A program made the translations under genes and the position numbers. Of a stretch of 64,000 nucleotides of DNA, positions 51,544 through 59,354 are shown piece after piece. The notes beneath the pieces are model-generated. The model did no database searches. It saw only the letters and a list, made by a program, of their open reading frames with translations, and was not told the origin of the DNA. This DNA comes from WHTK01 sp963711035. GTDB taxonomy: Bacteria; Chloroflexota; Dehalococcoidia; DSTF01; WHTK01. The stretch lies in contig CAVQCN010000001.1 of NCBI GenBank assembly GCA_963711035.1, positions 62,001-126,000 of the forward strand. The letters are read 5' to 3'. Position 1 is the first letter of the stretch; each line of letters begins with the position of its first letter.

Positions 51544-52368
51544 TCAGTCGTCGCCGCGGTCGTGGTCCGGGTGGTTCGCCTCGCCCTGCTTCCAGTAACC
51601 GTGCGTGTAGATGGACTGTGGCTCCAGCCCGCGCTCCTGTAGCAGGTGGCGCCGAATCTCGCGCATACGCGTCGCCTCGCAGGCGACGAAGACGCGTAGA
51701 TGGCCGCCAGGCAACTCCGCATCGCGCACGGCCGCTGCCAGCAGGCGGCTCGCCGCAACCGGCGCGTGACCGGCGTGCAGCCAGGTCACGTCAAACGAGG
51801 CAGCGCTGCTAAGCGGCTGCTCCTCAGCCGCGTCCGGCACCTCGACGTAGAGGACGGCTCGGACGTGCGGCGGCAGCGCGTCGAGGATGGTCTGCACGGC
51901 GGGCAAGCCCGCCTGATCCGCGGCCAGCAAGAAACTCTCGGCCTCGGGATCGATCCGGTACGGGCCGGAAGGGCCGGAGATGGTCAGCCAGTCTCCTGCG
52001 GCGGCCTTCGACGCCCAACGTGAGCCGGGACCGTCAGAGCCAGCGTGCAGCACGATGTCGATGTCGAGTTCACCGGCCTCGGCCGACCAGCGGCGCGGTG
52101 TATAGACGCGGCTGTCGGGCCGCGCGTGGCCCTCGGGCATGACCGGACCGTTCTCCGTCCACTCGGGCAGCACGGGACGCTCGTAGCCTGGCTGCGGGAA
52201 CCAGAGGCGCACGTGGCCGGCCTGCCCAGCAAGCTCGAAGCCCTGCAGCTCGTCGCCGGCCAGGGTCACGCGGACCATGCCCGGCGTCAGCTTCTGCACC
52301 CGAACCACCTGCACGGTCCGCAATACGGGACGGGGACGGACGCGCCGTGGCGCTTGCTCCTGCGTCAA
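51544..52368 (-). CDS. Siderophore-interacting protein (FAD-dependent ferric reductase family)
   Basis: This 274-residue cytoplasmic protein has the SIP/ViuB layout: an FAD-binding beta barrel with SRVYTPRRW, then DIDIVLHAGSDGPGSRWASKAAAGDWLTISGPSG, LLAADQAGLPAVQTIL, and the C-terminal FVACEATRMREIRRHLLQERGL and YWKQGE. It reduces ferric siderophores with NAD(P)H. A TTG at 52368 has AAGGAGG 8 nt upstream and precedes the domain; the ATG-like frame to 52575 crosses the divergent gene and is not supported. The two MFS_3 exporters in the window could belong with siderophore traffic, which is speculation. Confidence 0.87.
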   Translation of the reverse strand: MTQEQAPRRVRPRPVLRTVQVVRVQKLTPGMVRVTLAGDELQGFELAGQAGHVRLWFPQPGYERPVLPEWTENGPVMPEGHARPDSRVYTPRRWSAEAGELDIDIVLHAGSDGPGSRWASKAAAGDWLTISGPSGPYRIDPEAESFLLAADQAGLPAVQTILDALPPHVRAVLYVEVPDAAEEQPLSSAASFDVTWLHAGHAPVAASRLLAAAVRDAELPGGHLRVFVACEATRMREIRRHLLQERGLEPQSIYTHGYWKQGEANHPDHDRGDD

Positions 52369-52565
52369 GGAAACGACCTCCTTACCTCTCGTCCTCCAGG
52401 GTACCGCAGCCGCGAGGCGTTGCGCCGGGTTCGGAACCAAGCGGCGATTTGCAACGTCGTTGAAAGAAGAGGACGCACCCGCGCTCTCGTGCCGATTGCC
52501 TCGACGGCCGATACTAAGGACTGTCTGACGTTGAGGCGGCACTCGACCAACTCCGGAGGCCTCCA

Positions 52566-52742
52566 GTGATTGCATTCAAGTCATGCCCGCGTTGCCGCGG
52601 CGACGTCCTCATCGAGTCTGACGACGAACTCGTCTGCCTGCAATGCGGCCAGGAGTTGCGGCCCCGCGAAGCAGTAATCGTCCTGGCGATGCAGCGACAA
52701 GAGGCCTCGAAGAGCGAGCCAACAAAGGCGGCGTCGCGATGA
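52566..52742 (+). CDS. Small zinc-ribbon protein, 58 aa
   Basis: A GTG at 52566 with GGAGG 6 nt upstream opens a 58-residue frame with two CxxC knuckles: Cys7/Cys10 (SCPRCRG) and Cys24/Cys27 (VCLQCGQ), a compact zinc ribbon. The remaining residues are hydrophilic with Lys and Glu. The stop overlaps the ATG of the lipoprotein gene as ATGA, so the two are translationally coupled. Its role is unknown; small ribbons of this kind can bind nucleic acid or protein partners. Confidence 0.7.
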   Translation: MIAFKSCPRCRGDVLIESDDELVCLQCGQELRPREAVIVLAMQRQEASKSEPTKAASR

Positions 52743-53536
52743 CGCGAGTCGCAAGCTTCGTCGCGTCGCTGGTCCTGCTGCTCGCGGTGGCATGCGGCGG
52801 CAGCTCGTCCGGCAGCGCCACGTCGACGCCCACTGCCGCGACGGCGACCGGCACGCCGGCGACGCCGACTTCGCCAGCTGCCAGCCCGACCGCGGCAGCC
52901 ACCGGCACGCCTTCGGCGTCTGCACCCGCGGCGCCGACCGACGTGCAGCTCAGCGGCGCTCTGCCCGACCTCAACACGCCCGTCCCGCCCGGTCAGGGCG
53001 AGCTCGGACGCCTCACCGTGAGCTGGACCGACAACTCGCAGAACGAGACCGGCTTCCGCGTCTACCAGGAGTGCGAGGGCACCGTTACACCGCTCCTCGA
53101 GGTGCCCGCCGACGAGACCCAGTACGGCCCCTTCCAGACCTGCCGCCCCGGCCGCGTCGGCGTCGCCGCGTACAACGCCGACGGTGTCTCCGAGATCACC
53201 TGGGCCGGCCCGGCCCCCGCCGCCACGGCAACACCTTCGGCGTCTGCACCCGCGGCGCCGACCGACGTGCAGCTCAGCGGCGCTCTGCCCGACCTCAACA
53301 CGCCCGTCCCGCCCGGTCAGGGCGAGCTCGGACGCCTCACCGTGAGCTGGACCGACAACTCGCAGAACGAGACCGGCTTCCGCGTCTACCAGGAGTGCGA
53401 GGGCACCGTCACACCACTCCTCGAGGTGCCCGCCGACGAGACCCAGTACGGCCCCTTCCAGACCTGCCGCCCCGGCCGCGTCGGCGTCGCCGCGTACAAC
53501 GCCGACGGCGTCTCGGAGATCACCTGGGCTAATTAG
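52739..53536 (+). CDS. Lipoprotein with two identical FN3-like repeat domains
   Basis: The 265-residue precursor has a lipobox at Cys19 (LLAVACGG) and a Thr/Pro/Ala-rich linker. Two copies of a domain of about 99 residues follow (about 58-156 and 166-264), identical in protein sequence, each with RLTVSWTDNSQNETGFRVYQ, a pattern of fibronectin type III-like strands, and two Cys (in QECEG and QTCRPG) that may form a disulfide. The protein is exposed outside the cell and probably has a binding or adhesive role. The ATG overlaps the zinc-ribbon stop. Confidence 0.8.
   Translation: MTRVASFVASLVLLLAVACGGSSSGSATSTPTAATATGTPATPTSPAASPTAAATGTPSASAPAAPTDVQLSGALPDLNTPVPPGQGELGRLTVSWTDNSQNETGFRVYQECEGTVTPLLEVPADETQYGPFQTCRPGRVGVAAYNADGVSEITWAGPAPAATATPSASAPAAPTDVQLSGALPDLNTPVPPGQGELGRLTVSWTDNSQNETGFRVYQECEGTVTPLLEVPADETQYGPFQTCRPGRVGVAAYNADGVSEITWAN
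52910..53529 (+). repeat. Direct tandem repeat, 324-bp period
   Basis: Bases 52910-53205 are repeated at 53234-53529 with four substitutions, all synonymous: two in the Thr-Val-Thr-Pro codons and two in the Gly-Val-Ser codons. The linker between the copies differs. Confidence 0.9.
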
Positions 53537-53604
53537 GGCGTCCCGTCGTCTTTGCCTCTCCTGTTGAGGCGGGCCGCGGTGTAGAGTACTCGCGGCAGCA
53601 CGAC

Positions 53605-54885
53605 ATGACGACCAACCAGGACAACGCACCGCCGATCAGGACAGACGCAGCGCGGCCGCTGGCCGCCTATCGCGTCGTGGAGCTACCAGGCGGCGTGCAT
53701 ATCTCCGCCGGCAAGGCCTTCGCCGACCTCGGCGCCGAGGTGATCAAGATCGAGCCGCCGGGAGGCGATCCCGCGCGCCGGCTGCCGCCGCTGGCCAAAT
53801 CAGCAGACGGTGAGGAGTGCAGCCTCTACTGGACCGCCTATAGCCTCGGCAAGCGCAGCGTCACCGCCGACCTCGACCGGCCCGAAGGCCGCCAACTCGT
53901 GCGCAGGCTGCTCGCTACCGCCGACGTGGCGTTCGAGTCGTACGACCCCGGCGTGCTCGAGAGTCTCGGCCTCGGCTACGCTCGGCTCCGGGCCGACAAC
54001 CCCGGTCTCGTGCTCGCCTCGATCACCCCGTTCGGCCAGGACGGACCGCTGGCGGACTGGAAGGGCTCCGACCTCGTCGAGTTCGCCATGGGTGGCTACC
54101 TCTACATGACGGGCGCCAACCAGGAGACTCCGATCAAGCCCTCGGCGCCCTACCAGAGCTGGCTGTACGGCTCGCTGCACGCCGTCAGCGCCAGCCTGCT
54201 CGCCCTGCGACGGCGCAAGCGGACGGGCGAGGGCGCCTACATCGACGAAGCGAGGCGCGACACGGGGCCCTGGATGCTGAGCGGCACCTTCCAGTACTGG
54301 GACCTGCTCAGCATCAATCTGCACCGCTACGGCTCGCAGCGCGACGTCGGCGGCGCCGTGCGCCTGCCCAACGTCTACCGCTGCGTTGATGGTTATGTCA
54401 TCTGGCTGTTCCAGTCCGGGCCGCGCGGCAAGGACACCGGCCGCTTCGTCGAATGGATGCACGAACACGGCATGGCGCCCGACTGGCTGCGGGAGCAGGA
54501 TTGGGAGGAGTTCGACCTGCTCAATGTCGAGCCGGAGGTGCCGGTGCGGCTGGCGGAGGCGTTCGCCGCCTTCTTCGCCACCAAGCGCAAGGCGGAGCTG
54601 CTCGATTGGGCCATCGCCCACGGCATCATGCTGGCCCCTGTGCAATCGCTGCGCGACGTGCTTTCGGATCGGCAGCTAAATGTCCGCCAGGCATGGCGCA
54701 GCCTCGATATCGAGACCGGCCGACCGCCCGTCGTCGTGCCGGGCCCGCCGATCCGGCTCGGCGAGGGCGACTGGGAGCCACGGGGCGCGCCGCCCGCCCT
54801 CGGCGCGGACAACGCCGCTGTCTACGCGGGGCTCGGCTACTCGCCGGACCAGCTCGCAGCGCTCCAGCAGCGCGGGATCCTCTAG
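53605..54885 (+). CDS. CaiB/BaiF family (class III) CoA transferase
   Basis: This 426-residue protein moves CoA between carboxylic acids. It shows the family N-terminus (YRVVELPGGVHISAGKAFADLGAEVIKIEPPGGDPARR, read over residues 22-59), SLGKRSVTADLDRPEGRQ, ITPFGQDGPLADW and GEGAYIDEARRDT with the Asp at the catalytic position. The region after the Asp departs from the usual VSL pattern. It lies 9 bp upstream of an alcohol-dehydrogenase homologue on the same strand, so they are likely co-transcribed, and may activate an organic acid to its CoA thioester. Confidence 0.88.
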   Translation: MTTNQDNAPPIRTDAARPLAAYRVVELPGGVHISAGKAFADLGAEVIKIEPPGGDPARRLPPLAKSADGEECSLYWTAYSLGKRSVTADLDRPEGRQLVRRLLATADVAFESYDPGVLESLGLGYARLRADNPGLVLASITPFGQDGPLADWKGSDLVEFAMGGYLYMTGANQETPIKPSAPYQSWLYGSLHAVSASLLALRRRKRTGEGAYIDEARRDTGPWMLSGTFQYWDLLSINLHRYGSQRDVGGAVRLPNVYRCVDGYVIWLFQSGPRGKDTGRFVEWMHEHGMAPDWLREQDWEEFDLLNVEPEVPVRLAEAFAAFFATKRKAELLDWAIAHGIMLAPVQSLRDVLSDRQLNVRQAWRSLDIETGRPPVVVPGPPIRLGEGDWEPRGAPPALGADNAAVYAGLGYSPDQLAALQQRGIL

Positions 54886-54894
54886 GAGGCTCGC

Positions 54895-56115
54895 ATGACG
54901 ACTGACTACGGCACCTTTCGCGCCGTCGGCTACCCGCTGCGCCTCTACAGCGGCGCCCACGCCCTCGACAACCTGTCCTCCGAGCTGGACCGCAACCACG
55001 CTCGGCGCGCCTTCGTCGTCTGCGGCCGCACCGTCGCCCACCGCACGAACCTGGTGCAACGCATCGAGGCGCTGAGCGGCGAGCGCTTTGCCGGCTGCTT
55101 CGACGCCATGGACAAGGATTCCAGTTACGCGGCGGTGAAGGCCGCCACCGACGCGGCGCGCGCGGCCGGCGCCGACCTGCTCATCGCCGTCGGCGGTGGC
55201 AGCGTCATCGTCGGCACGCGAGCGGTCGCGATCTTTCTCGCGGAGGCGGGCGATCCCTTCGAGCTCATGACGCAATACCCGGAGGGCAAGCCTGCCTTCA
55301 GCCCGCGCCTCAACGCGCCCAAGCCGCCGATCATCAACGTCGTCACGACGCCCACGACGGCGATGACCCGCGCCGGCACCGGCCTCAAAAACGACGACCT
55401 CGACCATCGCATGGAGTACTTCGATCCCAAGACGAGGCCAGTCGCGCTGTTCTGGGACTCGGAGGCGCTGCTCACGGCGCCGGTGGAGCTGGTGCGCTCC
55501 ACCGGCACGACCACGTTCACGGCCGCCCTGCGCGGCGTGGCGGAAACGCCGGTCAATCCCCTCGTAGAAGGCGATCGCCTGCATGCCTTCCGCCTCGCCC
55601 GGCGCGCCCTGCCCGACGCGCTGGCGCATCCCGACGACCCGGCGCCGCGCATCGACCTCTGCGCTGCCGCCTTCCTCATCAACCGCGCTGCCGACGACGA
55701 CGTGGGCCGCCGCACGGACCGCGACCCGCTGAACAGGGACGCGTATGCGCTCGCCACGTCGCTGCACCTGCGTTACGACCACGTGGGCCAGGGCGAGGCG
55801 ACGGCGGCGCTGCTGCCCGCCTTGATCCGCCGCCTGGAGCCGAGCCTGGCCGGCCTTTCGCGGCGGCTGGCTGAGGCGCTCGACGTCTGGCGCGACGGCA
55901 TGACGGCCGCAGACGCCAACGCCGGCTCGGCCGGCGCTCTCACGTCTTTCTATCGCTCGATCGGCATGCCGTCGCATCTCGCGGAGTTGCACATCAACCG
56001 TGAGGATTTGACCGCCATCGCGTCCAATGCGGTCAAGAACTTCAACGCCAACCCCGGCGAACGCGACACCAACAAGGCAGACGCCCTGCAGAAGCTCCTC
56101 GAAGCCGCCTGGTAA
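54895..56115 (+). CDS. Iron-containing alcohol dehydrogenase homologue lacking metal ligands
   Basis: This 406-residue protein follows the group III dehydrogenase/maleylacetate reductase fold: NAD-binding GGGSVIVGTRAVAI, then VTTPTTAMTRAGTG. The metal site appears lost. The usual DALxH after STG is TTFTA here (STGTTTFTAALRG), and the final His of the HG motif is replaced in HVGQGEATAALLP. At least three of the four ligands (Asp and three His) are missing. It may be a pseudoenzyme, use another mechanism, or act as a binding protein with the co-transcribed CoA transferase. GGAGG lies just upstream of the ATG. Confidence 0.82.
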   Translation: MTTDYGTFRAVGYPLRLYSGAHALDNLSSELDRNHARRAFVVCGRTVAHRTNLVQRIEALSGERFAGCFDAMDKDSSYAAVKAATDAARAAGADLLIAVGGGSVIVGTRAVAIFLAEAGDPFELMTQYPEGKPAFSPRLNAPKPPIINVVTTPTTAMTRAGTGLKNDDLDHRMEYFDPKTRPVALFWDSEALLTAPVELVRSTGTTTFTAALRGVAETPVNPLVEGDRLHAFRLARRALPDALAHPDDPAPRIDLCAAAFLINRAADDDVGRRTDRDPLNRDAYALATSLHLRYDHVGQGEATAALLPALIRRLEPSLAGLSRRLAEALDVWRDGMTAADANAGSAGALTSFYRSIGMPSHLAELHINREDLTAIASNAVKNFNANPGERDTNKADALQKLLEAAW

Positions 56116-56196
56116 AGCGCAAACGGGACGATTGCCGAAGCTGACGGAGCCGAAAGACTCTGCCGCCGCTGGGATGCGCGCCCCTATGCTCAATGC

Positions 56197-56634
56197 ATGA
56201 GAACGAGAACCGTCCGGTGGTCTTTCCTTCCGTCCATCATCCTGGCGCTGACCGCGCTCTCGCTCCTGGTTGCGTGCGGCAGCAAGAACAAGAGCTCGAA
56301 CGCGCCCACGGAGGTGCAGCTGGACCAGAGCGCCGACGGCACGACAGTCGAGATCGCCTCCGGCGGCAAGCTGATCATCGCGTTGCCTAGCAACCCGACC
56401 ACCGGCTACTCCTGGGCTGTCGTAGACCCAACGGGAGGCTTGACACAGCAGGGCGACCCCGCCTTCGTGCCGGCTGGTTCCACACAACCAGTGGTCGGAG
56501 CGGGCGGTACTGAAGTCTTCACGTTCACGGCAGGCGACCAGGGTGAGTACAAGCTCGGCCTCGCCTACGCGCGCTCCTTTGAGCCCACGACGACGCCGGA
56601 TCAGACGTTCAGCGTCACGGTGACGGTAAAATAG
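56197..56634 (+). CDS. Chagasin-type (I42) cysteine-protease inhibitor lipoprotein
   Basis: The 145-residue precursor has a lipobox at Cys27 (LSLLVACGS). The mature domain has the inhibitor loops of the ICP/chagasin family: NPTTGYSW (66-73), GAGG (101-104) and a third loop at RSF (126-128), where the usual motif is RPW. It would block papain-like proteases outside the cell, as protection from its own or foreign proteases. It stands alone between the dehydrogenase homologue and the cold-shock gene. Confidence 0.85.
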   Translation: MRTRTVRWSFLPSIILALTALSLLVACGSKNKSSNAPTEVQLDQSADGTTVEIASGGKLIIALPSNPTTGYSWAVVDPTGGLTQQGDPAFVPAGSTQPVVGAGGTEVFTFTAGDQGEYKLGLAYARSFEPTTTPDQTFSVTVTVK

Positions 56635-56790
56635 TCACATCGGACGGAGTGAAACAAGGTGACCACCATCGGCGGCGCGGCGAGTGCAAATTGGCGTATG
56701 CTGATGGCGCAAGAACTCCCCACCTGACTAGCTGGCTTGCCCGCTCCGAGAAGCTGACACACCCTGGTTATGGCCTGAGGCGTTCTCGTC

Positions 56791-56829
56791 CGCGCTACCG
56801 GAGAGCGCGCTGCTGACAATCGTCAGCAG
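56791..56829 (+). other. Structured leader of the cold-shock gene
   Basis: In the 261-bp interval 56635-56895, two adjacent hairpins lie 70-105 nt before the cold-shock start: 56791-56796 with 56804-56809 (6 bp) and 56810-56817 with 56822-56829 (8 bp, 4-nt loop). A leader that refolds at low temperature is typical for csp genes, but this is inference. Confidence 0.35.
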
Positions 56830-56895
56830 ATTTGCCGCAAACGGCTCGCGGGAGAGCCGGCAACGGTTACCCGGAAGAGAAGAGGAACACAGGTA

Positions 56896-57111
56896 ATGGC
56901 AACAGGAACGATCAAGAATCTCGTCAAGGACCGGGGCTTCGGCTTCATCCAGGTCGAAGGTGCGTCTGATGACGTCTTCTTCCACAGCACGTCTGTTGTG
57001 GGCAGCAGCTTCGACGACCTCAGCGTTGGTCAGCCGGTCGAGTTCGACATCGAAGCCGATCCGCGTAACCCGCGTCGCAGTCGGGCCGCAAACGTCCGCG
57101 TGGGTTCCTAG
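56896..57111 (+). CDS. Cold-shock protein (CspA family)
   Basis: This 71-residue single cold-shock domain has RNP1 (RGFGFIQV) and RNP2 (DVFFHSTSV) with the aromatic residues for single-stranded nucleic acid binding. The first strand MATGTIKNLVKDRGFG is typical. It acts as an RNA chaperone. The stop shares bases with the GTG of a small basic protein (TAGTG), so the two are coupled. Confidence 0.93.
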   Translation: MATGTIKNLVKDRGFGFIQVEGASDDVFFHSTSVVGSSFDDLSVGQPVEFDIEADPRNPRRSRAANVRVGS

Positions 57112-57251
57112 TGGCAGGCGGCAACAAGAGCCACAGCCCCAAAGTGAAGAAGCGCGTCTCGCAAGAACGCGAGAGCGCCCGGAAGGCGGCAGCGGAAAAG
57201 AAGAAGCGCTTCGGCCGCTGGCCTGGCCGTGATGGGGAGCAGTCCCGCTAA
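57111..57251 (+). CDS. Small basic protein coupled to the cold-shock gene
   Basis: A 46-residue frame starts at the GTG that overlaps the csp stop. It is very basic, with about 15 Lys and Arg residues (for example VKKRVSQERESARKAAAEKKKRFGRW), predicted helical in the middle. The 1-bp overlap implies translational coupling. A nucleic-acid-binding or ribosome-associated role would fit, but no family is recognised. Confidence 0.55.
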   Translation: MAGGNKSHSPKVKKRVSQERESARKAAAEKKKRFGRWPGRDGEQSR

Positions 57252-57332
57252 TCAGACACTCGAACCGGCTCGATCGCGGCCGCACAGCTCCCACCGCGAC
57301 AGCATGACCAGTCAGAGGCCTGGAGGCGCACT

Positions 57333-57584
57333 ATGGCGACCGATCTCGATCTCAACTTCAACATGGTCACCGAAGTGCTGCTACACGACGGGCTCTGGCA
57401 TCAGGTCGCGGAAGGATCGTTCGAGGTCGGCCGGCCTCGCTTCTTCAGCCGCGATGCCGGCGAGCGGGACGTCTCCCTGAGTCAGGGCATCTGGTTCAAC
57501 TTCACCGATCCCGGCAAGCTGACCAGCGTCTCCGGGCCGCTGTCTTCGGTCTACGGCCTCAGGCGCGTGCTCGCCGAGCGCTAG
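57333..57584 (+). CDS. Hypothetical small protein
   Basis: This 83-residue soluble protein has no membrane segment. It contains VTEVLLHDGLWHQVAEGSFEVGRPRFF, which looks like a small beta domain. GGAGG precedes the ATG at 57333 by 6 nt. It lies 81 bp after the small basic protein on the same strand and converges on the desaturase gene. No family recognised. Confidence 0.6.
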   Translation: MATDLDLNFNMVTEVLLHDGLWHQVAEGSFEVGRPRFFSRDAGERDVSLSQGIWFNFTDPGKLTSVSGPLSSVYGLRRVLAER

Positions 57585-57606
57585 CCATCAAGGGCCCCAG
57601 GCCTCG

Positions 57607-58467
57607 CTAGCCTGACGAGGCTGCGTTCAGCTTGCCGAGGATCGAGCGGTTCGTCTCGATGAAGCTCTCCTCGACGTACTCGATGCCGAGCTCGTCACAG
57701 GCCTGCACGACATACGGCTTCAGCAGGCCCAGCTTGTTGCGCGGGCAGGTCGGGAAGAGGTGGTGCTCGACCTGGTGGTTGAGTCCCACCAGCAACACGT
57801 CCGTTACCAGCCCGCCGCGCACGTTGCGCGAGGTTGAGACCTGCTGCTCGATGAACGACAGCTCGCTGTCCCGCGCCACGACCTGCATGCCCTTGTGGTT
57901 GGGCGCGAAGCAGTTCGCCAGATAAATGCCCGTGGAGACGTGCACCAGCAGGAAGACGAAGACTGCCTTGTCGAGCGGAAAGATGACGAAGGGCGCCACA
58001 AAGAAGGCCGCCATAGCGGGCAAGTAGACACAGAAGCGCCAGAAGTTGGCGACTGACGGATTGCGCAGGAAGAAGCTCAGGCTGCCTAACCGGTTCGAGA
58101 AGCCGACCAGGCTGCCGAGCGGGTAGTAGTAGAACGCCTGCCAGCGTCCCAGCCGCCGCTGCAGGGAGTCCTTGCTTTGCAGCAGCTCCCGCGTCATGGC
58201 GATGAACGGGACCTCGAGGTCCGGATCCATCTCCTCCTGGTTGGGGCGAGCGTGATGAGCGTTGTGGCGCTTCTTCCAGTTCAGGAACACCATGCCGATA
58301 GAGGCGCTGCTGACGAAACCGATGATCTCGTTGGCGCGCGTCGAGCGAAAGATAGCGCGATGGCCGCCATCGTGCATGAGGCCGGCCTGCTGCACCGTGA
58401 AGAAGCTGAAGCTGAGGCACGCCAGTGTCAGGGCCAGGTACGCCTCGAAGGAAACGATAGCCCACAT
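57607..58467 (-). CDS. Membrane fatty acid desaturase (acyl-lipid, delta-6-like)
   Basis: The diiron desaturase His boxes are all present: HDGGH (32-36 from the ATG), HNAHH (68-72) and HQVEHH near the C-terminus, with Gln-type third box as in front-end desaturases. It introduces a double bond into membrane acyl chains, consistent with a location beside cold-shock genes. The first canonical start (58467) loses a conserved N-terminal stretch: the frame stays open upstream to 58662 and encodes GGDAYARLRAQVIAAGILNRS and a first membrane helix. No ATG, GTG or TTG exists there; a GTT at 58650 has an AGAGAGG 6 nt upstream. An altered start codon or an indel is likely. Confidence 0.87.
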   Translation of the reverse strand: MWAIVSFEAYLALTLACLSFSFFTVQQAGLMHDGGHRAIFRSTRANEIIGFVSSASIGMVFLNWKKRHNAHHARPNQEEMDPDLEVPFIAMTRELLQSKDSLQRRLGRWQAFYYYPLGSLVGFSNRLGSLSFFLRNPSVANFWRFCVYLPAMAAFFVAPFVIFPLDKAVFVFLLVHVSTGIYLANCFAPNHKGMQVVARDSELSFIEQQVSTSRNVRGGLVTDVLLVGLNHQVEHHLFPTCPRNKLGLLKPYVVQACDELGIEYVEESFIETNRSILGKLNAASSG

Positions 58468-58737
58468 GCTGAGGCCATAGCCGAGAAACGTAACGAGGAT
58501 GAGGGGCCAGTAGAAGGCCGGGGAGCGGTTGAGGATTCCCGCTGCTATGACCTGTGCCCTGAGACGTGCATACGCATCGCCGCCGGTGGCGATGTCGATG
58601 CCGCATGGCGATGGGCTGATCGTCTCGGGAGCTACGGCGCTGACGCTAACGAGGAACCTCTCTCACAGACCGGCCGGCTGCGGTGACCACATACTGCTCC
58701 TCACGGTGGGCGTTCGGCCGGTTACGAACAAGATCAA

Positions 58738-58772
58738 GCGGGGACCGGTTCCCTCTATGCACCGATCCCCGC
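58738..58772 (-). terminator. 12-bp hairpin terminator after the RRM gene
   Basis: Bases 58738-58749 and 58761-58772 pair over 12 bp with one wobble/mismatch and an 11-nt loop; on the minus strand a T-rich run (TTGATCTTGTT) follows. It lies 39 bp after the stop of the gene at 58811. Confidence 0.7.
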
Positions 58773-58810
58773 CATTTAGATGCAGTCAGCGGCGCCAGGC
58801 CGCGGACGCC

Positions 58811-59107
58811 TTACCAGCGAGAGCGACCGCCGGCGTAGCCGCGGTTGCCGCCAGAGCCGCGCTCTTCGCGCGGCTTGGACTCGTTGACGGTCAACGTGCG
58901 GCCCTGCAGCTGCGTGCCATTGAGGCCGCGGATCGCTGCCTCGGCCTCGCCCTTGTCCGTCATCTCGACGAAGCCGAAGCCCCGCGAGCGGCCGGTGTCC
59001 CGGTCGATGACGACGCGCGCAGACGTGACCGTGCCGTAGCTGGCAAAGGCCGTGTTGAGCTCGTTGTCTGTCGTGTCAAAGCTCAAGTTTCCAACGTAAA
59101 TGTTCAA
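58811..59107 (-). CDS. RRM RNA-binding protein with Gly-rich tail
   Basis: This 98-residue protein has one RNA-recognition motif with RNP2 (IYVGNLS) and RNP1 (RGFGFVEM), and a short Gly/Arg/Ser tail (GSGGNRGYAGGRSRW). Such proteins in cyanobacteria and Chloroflexota act as RNA chaperones, often cold-induced. It sits in a group with the csp and desaturase genes. A GGGAG site lies 5 nt before the ATG; 59108-59354 upstream is a 247-bp gap in which I see no gene. Confidence 0.92.
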   Translation of the reverse strand: MNIYVGNLSFDTTDNELNTAFASYGTVTSARVVIDRDTGRSRGFGFVEMTDKGEAEAAIRGLNGTQLQGRTLTVNESKPREERGSGGNRGYAGGRSRW

Positions 59108-59354
59108 AGGGAGTTCTCTCTCTCACTAGCCTCCGAAGAGGCGCTTTCCGGATACCGATCTCGAATACCTGGGAGCGTAAACGATATCCGGCGGAGAGAC
59201 GTGGAAGCTGCGTCGGACAATTCGCGTGGCCTTGGTTCCTGTCGGTTCAGCAGTCCCGAGACAACCAGAGGGTCAAAGTCACAGGAATGCAGTGTCAGTA
59301 TAACCCGCCGGGCGATAGGAATGTTTGGGAACGGTACCTGCCAGCAAAGGGTGC

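Noticed and set aside
52910..53529. Direct repeat considered as CRISPR or mobile element
   Set aside because: The repeat is in frame within one lipoprotein gene, has only two long copies and encodes a folded domain.
54676..56487. 603-codon antisense frame opposite the CoA transferase and dehydrogenase genes
   Set aside because: Same reasons: it spans two real genes on the other strand and has shadow-type composition.
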